A stretch of 64,000 nt of DNA from Paenibacillus sp. FSL H7-0326 (lineage in GTDB: Bacteria; Bacillota; Bacilli; Paenibacillales; Paenibacillaceae): positions 496,001 through 560,000 of the forward strand of contig NZ_MPVN01000003.1 in NCBI RefSeq assembly GCF_001955535.1, read 5' to 3'. Of the stretch, positions 35,164 through 43,587 are shown piece by piece. The notes beneath the pieces are model-generated. The model was not told the origin of the DNA. It worked only from the letters and a program-made list of their open reading frames with translations, and did no database searches. A program made the translations under genes and the position numbers. The stretch's first letter is position 1; the number at the start of each line of letters is the position of its first letter.

Positions 35164-35775
35164 ATGATGACAGATATGAACTTATTGGCTCCCAATAAAG
35201 ACTTGTTCAGTCAAATCAATAGTCTTACAGAGATTGTTACGTTGAATCCTATTACAAATCATATTCTCATGGAAGCACCTGATCTAAAACTAACAGATTA
35301 TTATATAGGTGCAGGATGCATCGCCCAAAGCATTTGGAACTATGCATGCGGGTTACCTGTAAATTATGGGATCAATGATATTGATTTTGTTTATTTTGAT
35401 TCTGATCTTTCATATGACAAGGAATGCGAGGTCATCGATAAAGTAAAACAAAGGTTCGGAGATCTTCCTATAAGACTCGATATAAAAAATCAATCACGTG
35501 TCCATTTATGGTATGAGAACCATTTTGGGTATCCCATAAATCCATATTCTTCACTTGAAGAAGCCATAAACACTTGGCCGACAACTGCTACATCGATAGG
35601 GATGCGAAAAGATGTAAATGGAGAATGGAGCATATATGCACCGTTCGGTTTGAATGATCTATTCTCTTTAATTGTAAGAGCAAATAAAGCCCAAATCACA
35701 AAAGAGATTTATGAGAAAAAAGTAGATAGATGGAAGGGAATATGGCCAGCCCTTACTATTATTCCTTGGGATTAA
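35164..35775 (+). CDS. Nucleotidyltransferase family protein (DUF925/NTP_transf_6)
   Basis: 203 residues with the DUF925 pattern: YYIGAGCIAQSIWNY, NDIDFVYFDSDLSYDKE (the metal-binding Asp pair in a Pol-beta-like fold), RLDIKNQSRVHLWYENHFG and EEAINTWPTTATSIGMR. The family resembles nucleotidyltransferases; the substrate is not known. Three in-frame ATGs (35164, 35167, 35176) follow AGGGGG, so the exact start is uncertain. Single gene. Confidence 0.85.
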   Translation: MMTDMNLLAPNKDLFSQINSLTEIVTLNPITNHILMEAPDLKLTDYYIGAGCIAQSIWNYACGLPVNYGINDIDFVYFDSDLSYDKECEVIDKVKQRFGDLPIRLDIKNQSRVHLWYENHFGYPINPYSSLEEAINTWPTTATSIGMRKDVNGEWSIYAPFGLNDLFSLIVRANKAQITKEIYEKKVDRWKGIWPALTIIPWD

Positions 35776-35830
35776 TCGGCTACAGATGAGCTGGCTAGAG
35801 AGAAGCTTTATACTAAGCTGCGTGGAGTAC

Positions 35831-35922
35831 TTAAATTTTGGTGTGGCCATTTATAGAAGCAAACTGGTGTCGATACTCGATCGGCGTCAGTTTGTTTATT
35901 TTATGTAGTGGCCGTCTTGGGA
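35831..35922 (-). mobile_element. 3' remnant of an IS3-family transposase
   Basis: On the minus strand the frame reads RPLHKINKLTPIEYRHQFAS followed by ten residues and TAA at 35833-35831. This is the C-terminal end of IS3-family (IS150-type) OrfB transposases. Nothing of the DDE core is found upstream of it. No terminal inverted repeat was identified. A relic about 90 bases long. Confidence 0.75.
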
Positions 35923-35951
35923 AATTCGCAATATTGAGTCAAGTTGGATGA

Positions 35952-36503
35952 CTATAAATTTCGATCTAACAGAATTCCAGTTTGCTTGGCCATAACGCGA
36001 GGAGGGATGGTTAATCCATTCCTGAACCACCATTCCACGGCCCCTACAACAGCTGCTGCAAAAAATTGAAGAATAACTTCTTCATTTAAATCTTCATTAA
36101 TTCCTTCTGTTACATTCACTTCAACCCGATATTCTTGAACAACTAACTCAAGAAACTGTTTTCGAAAATAAGCCGCACTTTTAGTATTCAGCATTGTTGA
36201 GAAGAACAAGTGATTATCTGCAAAATATTCAAACCAGACGTAATTTCCTTCTTGGAAGCTCATTTCAGATGCCGAATGACAAAGTTCACGGAGATTGTTG
36301 ATGTGTTCTTCAATGATCTTATCCAGTAAATCGTATTTATCCAGGTAGTGAAGGTAAATGGTTCCTCGGTTCACGTTGGCTCTATCAGCGATATCTCGAA
36401 TGGTAATAGCGTCAAAATTTTTCTCAGTCATTAATTCAAGAATGGCTTTCTTTATGGCTTCTTGAGATTTAAGAACCCTTCGATCTACTTTAGTGTTGGT
36501 CAT
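35952..36503 (-). CDS. TetR/AcrR-family regulator
   Basis: 183 residues from ATG 36503 (AGGAGAAGACT upstream); the 36566 start has no ribosome binding site. N-terminal TetR helix-turn-helix: SQEAIKKAILELMTEKNFDAITIRDIADRANVNRGTIYLHYLDKYDLLD. The C-terminal ligand domain is of the short TetR_C_8-like type with no enzyme-like motif. Divergent from the aldo/keto reductase gene, which it likely represses via the repeat at 36625-36640. Confidence 0.9.
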   Translation of the reverse strand: MTNTKVDRRVLKSQEAIKKAILELMTEKNFDAITIRDIADRANVNRGTIYLHYLDKYDLLDKIIEEHINNLRELCHSASEMSFQEGNYVWFEYFADNHLFFSTMLNTKSAAYFRKQFLELVVQEYRVEVNVTEGINEDLNEEVILQFFAAAVVGAVEWWFRNGLTIPPRVMAKQTGILLDRNL

Positions 36504-36624
36504 TTCTATAGTCTTCTCCTTGTGAGATAATGGGCAATTCCTGCAAAGCTGTTGAGTAAACCACACATCGTGAAATATTGATTATTGAATCGCTTTTGTT
36601 TCTGGTTAAAATTATAAACGATTG

Positions 36625-36640
36625 TTGATTAATCGATCAA
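36625..36640. promoter_or_regulatory. Candidate TetR operator
   Basis: TTGAT-taatcg-ATCAA inverted repeat in the 204-base region between the TetR and aldo/keto reductase genes. Likely binding site controlling both genes; inferred from position and symmetry. Confidence 0.45.
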
Positions 36641-36707
36641 TGTTCATTTTATCGCTAAGGTTTAAATTAAAATCACTTTAATTATTTAAAAAGGGAGGAA
36701 CAAGTAG

Positions 36708-37682
36708 ATGTATTATACGAAACTTGGTAATACAGGATTGGATGTATCCCGAATTTGTCTAGGCTGTATGGGGTTTGGTGATGCTTCAAAAGGGCATCAT
36801 CGCTGGGTACTGAATGAAGAACAGTCTCGTCCCATCATAAAAAAAGCATTGGAAATGGGAATCAACTTTTTTGATACAGCAAATGTTTACGCTGAGGGGA
36901 CCAGCGAGGAAGTTCTTGGAGCAGCGTTAAAGGATTATGCTAACCGTGATGAGATTGTCATTGCAACGAAGATACATGGAAGAATGCACCAAGGACCTAA
37001 TGGCGCTGGGCTTTCCCGCAAAGCGATCATGAGCGAAATCGATAAGAGTCTTAAGAGACTGAAGACCGATTACGTGGATTTGTACCAAATACACCGTTGG
37101 GATGCTGACACACCCATTGAAGAGACAATGGAGGCTCTTCATGACGTAGTTAAGGCGGGTAAAGCACGATATATCGGTGCTTCTGCCATGTGGGCATGGC
37201 AGTTCCAAAAGGCGCTACATGTAGCAGAGAAAAATGGATGGACCCGCTTCGTATCCATGCAAGATCATTTGAACCTCATTTACCGCGAAGAGGAGAGAGA
37301 AATGCTGCCGCTTTGTGCGGAAGAGAAAATCGCGGTTATCCCTTACAGCCCGCTAGCAGGAGGAAGATTGGCGCGGGAGGCAGCTACACATCGTGCTGAA
37401 ACAGATGAAATTGCCAAACAAAAATATGATGCAACAGCGGATGCTGATCAATTGGTGATCGAACGGGTCAATAACCTTGCCGAGAAGCATGGCGTTCGGA
37501 GGGTCCATATCGCACTTGCATGGCTTCTCCACAAAGATCCAGTTACCGCTCCAATTGTCGGTGCGACTAAAATATCTCAACTCGAAGATGCGCAAACCGC
37601 CCTTTCCATTAAACTAACTTCCGAAGAAATTTCATTTTTGGAAGAGCCCTATGTACCTCATCGAATCGTTGGCCATGATTGA
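36708..37682 (+). CDS. Aldo/keto reductase
   Basis: 324 residues. AKR barrel with catalytic set Asp-Tyr-Lys-His: DTANVYAEGTSEE (Asp and Tyr), ATKIHGRM (Lys) and YQIHRWD (His), then the NADPH-binding end block APIVGATKISQLEDA. It reduces aldehydes or ketones with NADPH in the cytosol. AAAAGGGAGGAAC precedes the ATG. Regulator is probably the divergent TetR gene. A strong hairpin follows. Confidence 0.92.
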   Translation: MYYTKLGNTGLDVSRICLGCMGFGDASKGHHRWVLNEEQSRPIIKKALEMGINFFDTANVYAEGTSEEVLGAALKDYANRDEIVIATKIHGRMHQGPNGAGLSRKAIMSEIDKSLKRLKTDYVDLYQIHRWDADTPIEETMEALHDVVKAGKARYIGASAMWAWQFQKALHVAEKNGWTRFVSMQDHLNLIYREEEREMLPLCAEEKIAVIPYSPLAGGRLAREAATHRAETDEIAKQKYDATADADQLVIERVNNLAEKHGVRRVHIALAWLLHKDPVTAPIVGATKISQLEDAQTALSIKLTSEEISFLEEPYVPHRIVGHD

Positions 37683-37737
37683 GAAGGATATTTGACCAAC
37701 TGTACAACCAAGAAGAAGGTTAACATAATGTGTAGAC

Positions 37738-37765
37738 AACGGCAGCCGATTCTTCGGCTGCCGTT
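37738..37765 (+). terminator. Hairpin after the aldo/keto reductase gene
   Basis: AACGGCAGCCGA and TCGGCTGCCGTT form a 12-bp stem with a 4-base loop. It lacks a T run on the plus strand, so termination may be partial. The rest of 37683-37983 is AT-rich upstream sequence of the xylanase gene. Confidence 0.6.
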
Positions 37766-37983
37766 ACTATAGCAGGGTGATGGAATATGGAACGACTATG
37801 TATGTAAAAGAACTATAATATATCAGGTTTTAACCCCGAGAATTATATTGTAAGATTTACAAAAAAATAGTTATTTTGTTTTACATTTAATGCAATACGA
37901 GAGGAAGTGGTAAGTATACCTTTGATAGACGAAGAAGCTTCTATTATTGAATGCGTTTTCATTTCTAACATTAGTTAAGGAGA

Positions 37984-39675
37984 GTGAAGATGATGAAAGT
38001 GAAATTAACAAAATCGTTCCATATTTTGTTGGCCATATTAACCATTCTGCCTCTAGTGTTAACCCCGACAAATGTATCAGCCGCTAGTGATGCCAACATT
38101 AATCTGTCCTCTGAGAAACAGCTGATCAAGGGCTTCGGAGGAATTAACCATCCAGCTTGGATCGGCGATTTGACGCCAGCTCAGCGTGAAACCGCATTTG
38201 GCAATGGACCGAATCAGCTTGGTTTTTCCATTCTGAGAATCTATGTCGACGAAGATCGAAATAACTGGTACAGAGAGGTTCCTACCGCAAAAAGAGCGAT
38301 TGAGCAAGGTGCACTTGTATTCGCTTCACCGTGGAACCCTCCGAGTGACATGGTCGAAACCTTTACCCACAATGGGGATCCGAACGCCAAACGACTGAAA
38401 TATGACAAATATGCCGCGTACGCGCAGCATCTGAACGACTTTGTAAATTATATGAAAAACAATGGCGTAGACCTGTATGCTATCTCGGTTCAAAATGAGC
38501 CGGATTATGCCCATGACTGGACCTGGTGGACACCACAGGAGATGCTCCGTTTCATGAAGGAGAATGCTGGGTCCATCCAAAATACAAAGGTCATGGCGCC
38601 TGAATCGTTTCAATATTTGAAAAACATGTCTGATCCGATCCTGAATGATCCTCAGGCACTTGCCAACATGGATATTTTGGGAGCACATACGTATGGAACC
38701 CAGTTCAAAGACTTTGCATACCCGCTCTTTAAACAAAAAGGAGCTGGCAAAGAGCTGTGGATGACCGAAGTGTACTATCCGAACAGTGATAACAACTCAT
38801 CGGACCGCTGGCCTGAGGCATTGGACGTATCTTACCATATGCACAATGCCATGGTTGAAGGGGATTTCCAGGCTTATGTATGGTGGTATATTCGGAGACA
38901 ATATGGTCCGATGAATGAGGACGGGAGTATTAGCAAACGTGGATATAACATGGCACACTTCTCCAAATTTGTTCGGCCAGGATATTACAGAGTAGATGCA
39001 ACCAAAAATCCGGATACCAATACTTTTGTGTCAGCCTACAAAGGCGATAACAAGGTGGTCATTGTTGCGATTAATCGCGGCACCTCCGCTGCAAGCCAAA
39101 GATTTGTTCTACAAAACGGTAACGCCTCTACCGTATCCTCATGGGTTACAGATAGCAGCCGAAACCTGGCAAGCGGAACGCCGATTACAGTGTCAGGTGG
39201 AGCCTTTACGGCACAACTGCCAGCCCAGAGTGTAACGACATTCGTAGCCAGTATCTCCGGTAGCGGTGGTAATAATCCAGGTAGTGGCACAACTTACGAA
39301 GCGGAGACAAGTACGACTCTTACCGATGCGGTCATTGAAACCCTCTATCCTGGATACACTGGGGCCGGATACGTGAACTTCAGCACTTTGACGAATTCGG
39401 CCATCCAATGGAATGCCATTAATAACACGATTACAGGTACCAAAAACGTGAAGTTTCGTTATGCATTGGAAAGCGGAACTCGTAACCTCGATATATTCGT
39501 TAACGGAACCAAAGTCATCAGCAACGAACCTTTTCCTGCAACCGGAAGCTGGTCGACTTGGAGTGAAAAAAACATTCAGGTTCCCATGAACGCGGGAACC
39601 AATTCGATTAAAGTGGTCACAACTGGCTCAGAAGGACCGAATGTGGATAACATTACGGTCACAGCTGTTCAGTAA
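37984..39675 (+). CDS. xynC: Secreted GH30 glucuronoxylanase with C-terminal CBM
   Basis: 563 residues. Signal peptide to about residue 34 (VSAA). The GH30 subfamily 8 catalytic part (residues ~37-420) has acid/base Glu172 in VQNEPDYA, nucleophile Glu262 in WMTEVYYP and the glucuronate-binding arginine block WWYIRRQYGP. It cuts xylan at sites set by methylglucuronic acid side chains. A glycine-rich linker (~423-432) leads to a CBM6-like beta-sandwich (YEAETSTTLTDA ... VDNITVTA). AAGGAGAG precedes the start. The xylan context fits the convergent LPMO. Confidence 0.93.
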   Translation: MKMMKVKLTKSFHILLAILTILPLVLTPTNVSAASDANINLSSEKQLIKGFGGINHPAWIGDLTPAQRETAFGNGPNQLGFSILRIYVDEDRNNWYREVPTAKRAIEQGALVFASPWNPPSDMVETFTHNGDPNAKRLKYDKYAAYAQHLNDFVNYMKNNGVDLYAISVQNEPDYAHDWTWWTPQEMLRFMKENAGSIQNTKVMAPESFQYLKNMSDPILNDPQALANMDILGAHTYGTQFKDFAYPLFKQKGAGKELWMTEVYYPNSDNNSSDRWPEALDVSYHMHNAMVEGDFQAYVWWYIRRQYGPMNEDGSISKRGYNMAHFSKFVRPGYYRVDATKNPDTNTFVSAYKGDNKVVIVAINRGTSAASQRFVLQNGNASTVSSWVTDSSRNLASGTPITVSGGAFTAQLPAQSVTTFVASISGSGGNNPGSGTTYEAETSTTLTDAVIETLYPGYTGAGYVNFSTLTNSAIQWNAINNTITGTKNVKFRYALESGTRNLDIFVNGTKVISNEPFPATGSWSTWSEKNIQVPMNAGTNSIKVVTTGSEGPNVDNITVTAVQ

Positions 39676-39703
39676 TCATGCCATATACATTGAAGCAATC
39701 CAT

Positions 39704-39727
39704 AGCCGCGTAATCCGCGGCTTTTTC
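39704..39727 (+). terminator. Terminator of the xylanase gene
   Basis: AGCCGCG / CGCGGCT stem followed by TTTTTC. Confidence 0.8.
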
Positions 39728-39770
39728 AGTTTCAATAATCTCTTCAAGACAATAAAGTAGCTATTGTTTC

Positions 39771-39819
39771 AAAAAAAAAGACTTTGCCGTCCAGTTGAGA
39801 CGGTAAAGTCTTTTTTTAT
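39771..39819. terminator. Bidirectional terminator between xylanase and LPMO
   Basis: AAAAGACTTT-CCGTC and GACGG-AAAGTCTTTT arms with T runs on both strands. Confidence 0.85.
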
Positions 39820-39847
39820 CTTTACTAGCAATGATAATTTTGTTCTT

Positions 39848-41341
39848 TTATTGTACAATCTGCCAAACACCTAGTTGACTAGGCACATTGCCTTGCGTCC
39901 ACCACTTCGCTTGGTATGTAACGCCTTCATATAGGACACGATCTCCACCAAAGTAAGATTTGCTCGCACTCCATACTGGTGTTATGCTGCTGAGCAGCTT
40001 CCATGCATCCGAATTATCGGGTTGATTGCCTTGCGTCCACCATTTCGCTTCATATTCATTGCCTTGGAACACAACAAGGTTACCGCTTGTATACACTTTT
40101 GAAGGATCCCACGCTGGTAATTCTCCGGCTTGTTGTTCTTTTGTTTTCAATGTAATAGTATTACTCGCTTCCGATACATTGCCTGCCGCATCAACTGCCT
40201 TCACAACGTATGTGTACTCTGTGTTCGGCTGTAAGCCGCTGTCTGTTGCCGATGTACCTGTTACGGTCTGAACTTTAACCCCATTACGATAGATTTCATA
40301 GTGCTTCACCCCTACATTATCCATAGAGGCGTTCCACATGAGATCAATCGTCGAGGTCGTCTGTCCCATCGTGTGCAGGGAGGTCGGGACCGTTGGGGCC
40401 GTTGTATCTTTAGCTGGGATTGGCTTGGTTGTCACTGTAATTGCAGTGCTTTCCTTGGAAACATTACCTGCCGCATCCACAGCCTTTACCGTATACGTAT
40501 AAGAGGTATTTGCTTCCAGTCCTGTATCGACAACGGAAGTACCGGTTACCGTCTGTACCTTCACCCCATTGCGATACAACTCATAATGATTAACACCTAC
40601 GTTATCGGAAGCTGCGTTCCAGCGCAGTTCAACTGTGTTCGTCGTTTGTACAGGAGAGGTCACTGCAGTAGGGGCCGCTGGTGCCGTTGTATCCTGTAGA
40701 TCTGGAGTTCCGTTAGTATCGTTAATCAAATTCACATCCACTACCTGATAAAAAGCATTTGCGGTATCCGCAATTTCCCATACACCCAGAATTACATGAT
40801 AGCCGCTGCGATCTGTCGGCAAGTTAATTTGGTGCGAAACCGAGCTTGACGGCTTGGCTCCGCCATCGTTAAACGTCTGAATAAGCTCAAAATCAGAGCG
40901 AGCTAAAGGCTTATTTGGGTTCCAGTCCTTCTTGGTTATGTAATACTTCCATTCTTTCGTTGCGTGTTGGGCAGTTAATGTCCAATTTATGGTGTTCTTC
41001 CCGCCATGCATCGTTACTTTACTCCAACGAGTAGCTGTCTGCTCATCAAGCTGTGGGAACACACCACCACCTGCGATATGGCCATCAGCAGGTCCACTCG
41101 CCGGGAAGCCGCCCAGACCTTCCACGCTTTGCGGTTCGTATTGCACGGGTCCGCAGCTTGTGTTCTTCTGCTCCTTACATAGAGCCGCACGACTAGAGTG
41201 AATATAACCATGAGCAGATACTTGATCAACGAATAACATTGATCCGATGACTCCACATACGAGTAACGATGCTGCTTGCAGTGCCTTTTTCCTCTTAACC
41301 CCTGCATTTAAGTTTAAAGTGTTAAACATTTTGCTAATCAT
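39848..41341 (-). CDS. AA10 lytic polysaccharide monooxygenase with 2 FnIII and 2 CBM5/12 domains
   Basis: 497 residues. Signal peptide ends at VSA-43, leaving His44 (HGYIHSSRAALC) as the N-terminal copper-binding histidine; the second brace histidine is His126 in LTAQHATKEW. AA10 spans 44-~212. Two FnIII domains (~220-308 and ~315-402) each contain LRWNAS/LMWNAS and VGVNHYELYRNG-type blocks. Two CBM5/12 modules at the end carry AKWWTQGNxP. The enzyme oxidatively cleaves chitin or cellulose outside the cell. The AAAGGAGAG site supports the start. The repeated FnIII and CBM units indicate internal duplication. Confidence 0.95.
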   Translation of the reverse strand: MISKMFNTLNLNAGVKRKKALQAASLLVCGVIGSMLFVDQVSAHGYIHSSRAALCKEQKNTSCGPVQYEPQSVEGLGGFPASGPADGHIAGGGVFPQLDEQTATRWSKVTMHGGKNTINWTLTAQHATKEWKYYITKKDWNPNKPLARSDFELIQTFNDGGAKPSSSVSHQINLPTDRSGYHVILGVWEIADTANAFYQVVDVNLINDTNGTPDLQDTTAPAAPTAVTSPVQTTNTVELRWNAASDNVGVNHYELYRNGVKVQTVTGTSVVDTGLEANTSYTYTVKAVDAAGNVSKESTAITVTTKPIPAKDTTAPTVPTSLHTMGQTTSTIDLMWNASMDNVGVKHYEIYRNGVKVQTVTGTSATDSGLQPNTEYTYVVKAVDAAGNVSEASNTITLKTKEQQAGELPAWDPSKVYTSGNLVVFQGNEYEAKWWTQGNQPDNSDAWKLLSSITPVWSASKSYFGGDRVLYEGVTYQAKWWTQGNVPSQLGVWQIVQ

Positions 41342-41687
41342 TATCTCTCTCCTTTAAATTTATTGACATCTCTCAGAGACATCAAAAATTATCGGATATT
41401 GTAGAAAGATTGTGAAGACACAATCGGAAAATAATCTAAACGACTCATCTGCTAGTCCTATTCATTCAGGTATAAGGGACTACGACTTTTTTAAATCTAG
41501 CACAAACGACATGCGTCTGTTAACGATGAAAAGAGCCGCTAATTAAGAACAGGCAGGATAATCCAATTTTTTCTAGAATGTTTTAGATTTAAAAATTACG
41601 AATTTCCTAACCGCATCGCGGCCGGCATGTTCGTGCAATACATACGACCGGCAGCTTAAAGTGGCGGGCGTCGTGAATATCGTAATA
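41342..41687. other. Intergenic region upstream of the LPMO and cupin genes
   Basis: No gene seen. TCTCTCAGAGA (near 41371) is a short palindrome just upstream of the LPMO start. The cupin-side part has a GC-richer patch (CATCGCGGCCGGC near 41615) with no assignable role. Confidence 0.35.
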
Positions 41688-41702
41688 AGAGGAGGAATTC
41701 AA

Positions 41703-42068
41703 ATCAAATACCAAACGATTAATCTGTCGGAGAAATTGTCAAAGTTTAATGAACATTGGTCTCCAAAAGTCATTGGCGAAATGAATAACTACCAATTTAA
41801 ATTGGTCAAGATTGCCGGTGATTTTGTATGGCATAATCATACAGACACCGATGAGGTTTTTATTGTGATCGATGGGGAGATGTTCATTGATTTTCGAGAT
41901 GGTCAGGTCAAGCTGTCCAAAGGAGAAATGTTTATTGTACCAAGGGGAGTAGAACACAAGCCCTTTGCCAACAAGGAGTGTCATATCATGCTGGTGGAGC
42001 CTAAAGGCACAATAAACACGGGCACAGCAGACTCAAACTTAACAGCACTCAATGATGTGTGGGTTTGA
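41703..42068 (+). CDS. Cupin-domain protein with damaged or non-standard start
   Basis: About 121 residues, a single cupin barrel: FVWHNHTDTDEVFIVIDGEM (metal-binding His/His/Glu motif 1) and GEMFIVPRGVEHKPFA (motif 2 His). It may bind a metal and act as a small mannose-6-phosphate-isomerase-like or storage protein. An ideal AGAGGAGG (41688-41695) is 7 bases from codon ATC at 41703, where relatives begin with Met-Lys-Tyr. There is no ATG; ATT at 41697 or GTG at 41661 and 41673 are alternatives, the GTGs lying upstream of the ribosome binding site. Expression may be lost or low. Confidence 0.75.
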   Translation: MKYQTINLSEKLSKFNEHWSPKVIGEMNNYQFKLVKIAGDFVWHNHTDTDEVFIVIDGEMFIDFRDGQVKLSKGEMFIVPRGVEHKPFANKECHIMLVEPKGTINTGTADSNLTALNDVWV

Positions 42069-42198
42069 GCTGAAACGTTTGGTAAGATATGTAGAGTAAA
42101 GATATGTAGTGTAAAGATGAAGAGATCAACAAATTGTCATATCCTTTGACTGTATTACTAAGTTAACAAGCGCATGGAGGAGCACATTGATACAATTG

Positions 42199-42249
42199 TC
42201 GTAACATCTAGCCATTTCCTTACGGAAATGGCTTTTTGATGGTTTAGGA
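42199..42249 (+). repeat. Copy B of the NlpC/P60 terminator block
   Basis: TCGTAACAT..TAGCC.TTTCCTTA.GGAAATGGCTTTTT.TGATGGTTTAGGA matches 27453-27506 with few changes (shown here as short blocks; terminator stem at 42210-42237). No gene sits directly upstream, so this looks like the tail of a deleted NlpC/P60-type gene. Confidence 0.75.
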
Positions 42250-42343
42250 TTGAAGTGGGTGCTCAAAAACAAATTGGCAGGATATTTATTAAAAATGCTA
42301 CACTATGGGCAGAGCATAAATGAAAATAAGAAGGTGTGATTAA

Positions 42344-42769
42344 ATGCGGTTTGGAGAATTTTATATTGGACAAGAATTTAAAACCAAGTCATTGAGATTG
42401 TCCAAGGATGATATCATCAGGTTTGCGTCTGAATTCGATCCCCAATATATGCACTTAAACGAGGACAAAGCGAATCAGGGAAGATTCAATGGAATTATAG
42501 CATCAGGAATTCAAACCCTAGCGGTTTCGTTCAAACTATGGGTTGAAACAGGTAATTATGGTGATGAAGTCATTGCCGGAACTGCTATGAATAATATCAA
42601 GTTTATAAAACCTGTATATCCGGGAGACGAACTATATACCCTTGTGAAGGTCACTGAACTTAAGGAAAAACGAAATGAAACCGGATTAGTAACTGTTTTA
42701 CTAACAACGTTTAATGAGAAAGAGGAGGTCGTTTTTGAAGGAGAACTGACCGTTCTAATAAGAAAATAA
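42344..42769 (+). CDS. MaoC-like hot-dog dehydratase
   Basis: 141 residues. MaoC hydratase pattern: IGQEFKTKSLRLSKDDIIRFASEFDPQYMHLNEDKA (catalytic Asp and His), FNGIIASGIQTLAVSF and IKFIKPVYPGDELYTLVKV. It hydrates enoyl-CoA-type substrates. GAAGGTGTG precedes the ATG. A YjbR-type gene follows 35 bases later, likely in the same transcript. Confidence 0.9.
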   Translation: MRFGEFYIGQEFKTKSLRLSKDDIIRFASEFDPQYMHLNEDKANQGRFNGIIASGIQTLAVSFKLWVETGNYGDEVIAGTAMNNIKFIKPVYPGDELYTLVKVTELKEKRNETGLVTVLLTTFNEKEEVVFEGELTVLIRK

Positions 42770-42804
42770 TACAAGCATTTATTCAGAGCAAGGAGGAAAA
42801 TAAA

Positions 42805-43146
42805 ATGATAAAGGAGGAAATAATCTCCTATTGCCTAACCTATCCAGATGTCTATAAAGACCAACCTTTTGATGACAAATGGACCGTTATACGTCACAAA
42901 AGAAATAAGAAAATATTTGCAATGATTTTTAATCTTGACGGACATCTTTGCTTAAACCTTAAGTGTGAACCAAACAAAGCTGATTTGCTGCGTACCATTT
43001 TTGAAGATGTTAAACCAGGTTATCACATGAACAAAACGCACTGGAATACGATTATTTTGGATCGTAACATGAAAGAGGATGATATCTTCGAGATGGTGCA
43101 TCACAGCTTTGAACTTACGAAGCCGAAGCCAAAGATACAGACGTAG
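42805..43146 (+). CDS. MmcQ/YjbR-family protein
   Basis: 113 residues with the family blocks YPDVYKDQPFDDKWTVIRHKRNKKIFAMIF, LNLKCEPNKADLLR and GYHMNKTHWNTIILD. The fold resembles a double-wing DNA-binding domain; no function is proven. GGAGGAAAA precedes the ATG. Probably co-transcribed with the MaoC gene. Confidence 0.9.
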   Translation: MIKEEIISYCLTYPDVYKDQPFDDKWTVIRHKRNKKIFAMIFNLDGHLCLNLKCEPNKADLLRTIFEDVKPGYHMNKTHWNTIILDRNMKEDDIFEMVHHSFELTKPKPKIQT

Positions 43147-43328
43147 TCGATTGATATCAAGTTAATCAACTACCCCATTTTCTAACGATTAGTGACAGTG
43201 AATATCTGTGATTATGTTGATTTTCATCATAAACGGACATAAAGTAGTAGACTTTATATTTATATATTGCCTATAATATGTGTACAATCCTAATCTTCCA
43301 AAAAACCAACATTGCAGTGATTTTGTTG

Positions 43329-43342
43329 TGGAAGCGCTTCAA
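43329..43342 (+). promoter_or_regulatory. CcpA/LacI-type operator upstream of GH105
   Basis: TGGAAGCGCTTCAA, with GAAGCGCTTC (43331-43340) a perfect 10-bp palindrome. It resembles catabolite-responsive elements and LacI-family sites. It lies about 250 bases before the GH105 start. Confidence 0.5.
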
Positions 43343-43356
43343 TTCTGATTTTGCCG

Positions 43357-43509
43357 ATGCTTATCGTCAGTTACGATGAGAAAACAGGAGTGCTTGAAGG
43401 AAAAATTCATGAGATTTGGGGTGAAGAGCAGCGAACGAGTGTGTTGATGAATATGCCAGGAGTCTTAGCAACGTTAAGGTTAAATGTATGGAATTACATA
43501 TTCATATAA
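43357..43509 (+). pseudogene. Short unrecognised coding fragment
   Basis: A 50-residue open frame (MLIVSYDEKTGVLEGKIHEI ... RLNVWNYIFI) with protein-like composition but no clear ribosome binding site. It directly follows the CcpA-like site. I do not recognise the family; it looks like a piece of a larger protein. The rest of 43147-43587 is AT-rich, with nothing else assignable. Confidence 0.35.
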
Positions 43510-43587
43510 GGTCTTTCTGAAGCCATTCATTCTTATCAACTTATAGGTGCCTCTGCTGTATGTGGAGGATCCGGAAATGGAGGATTT

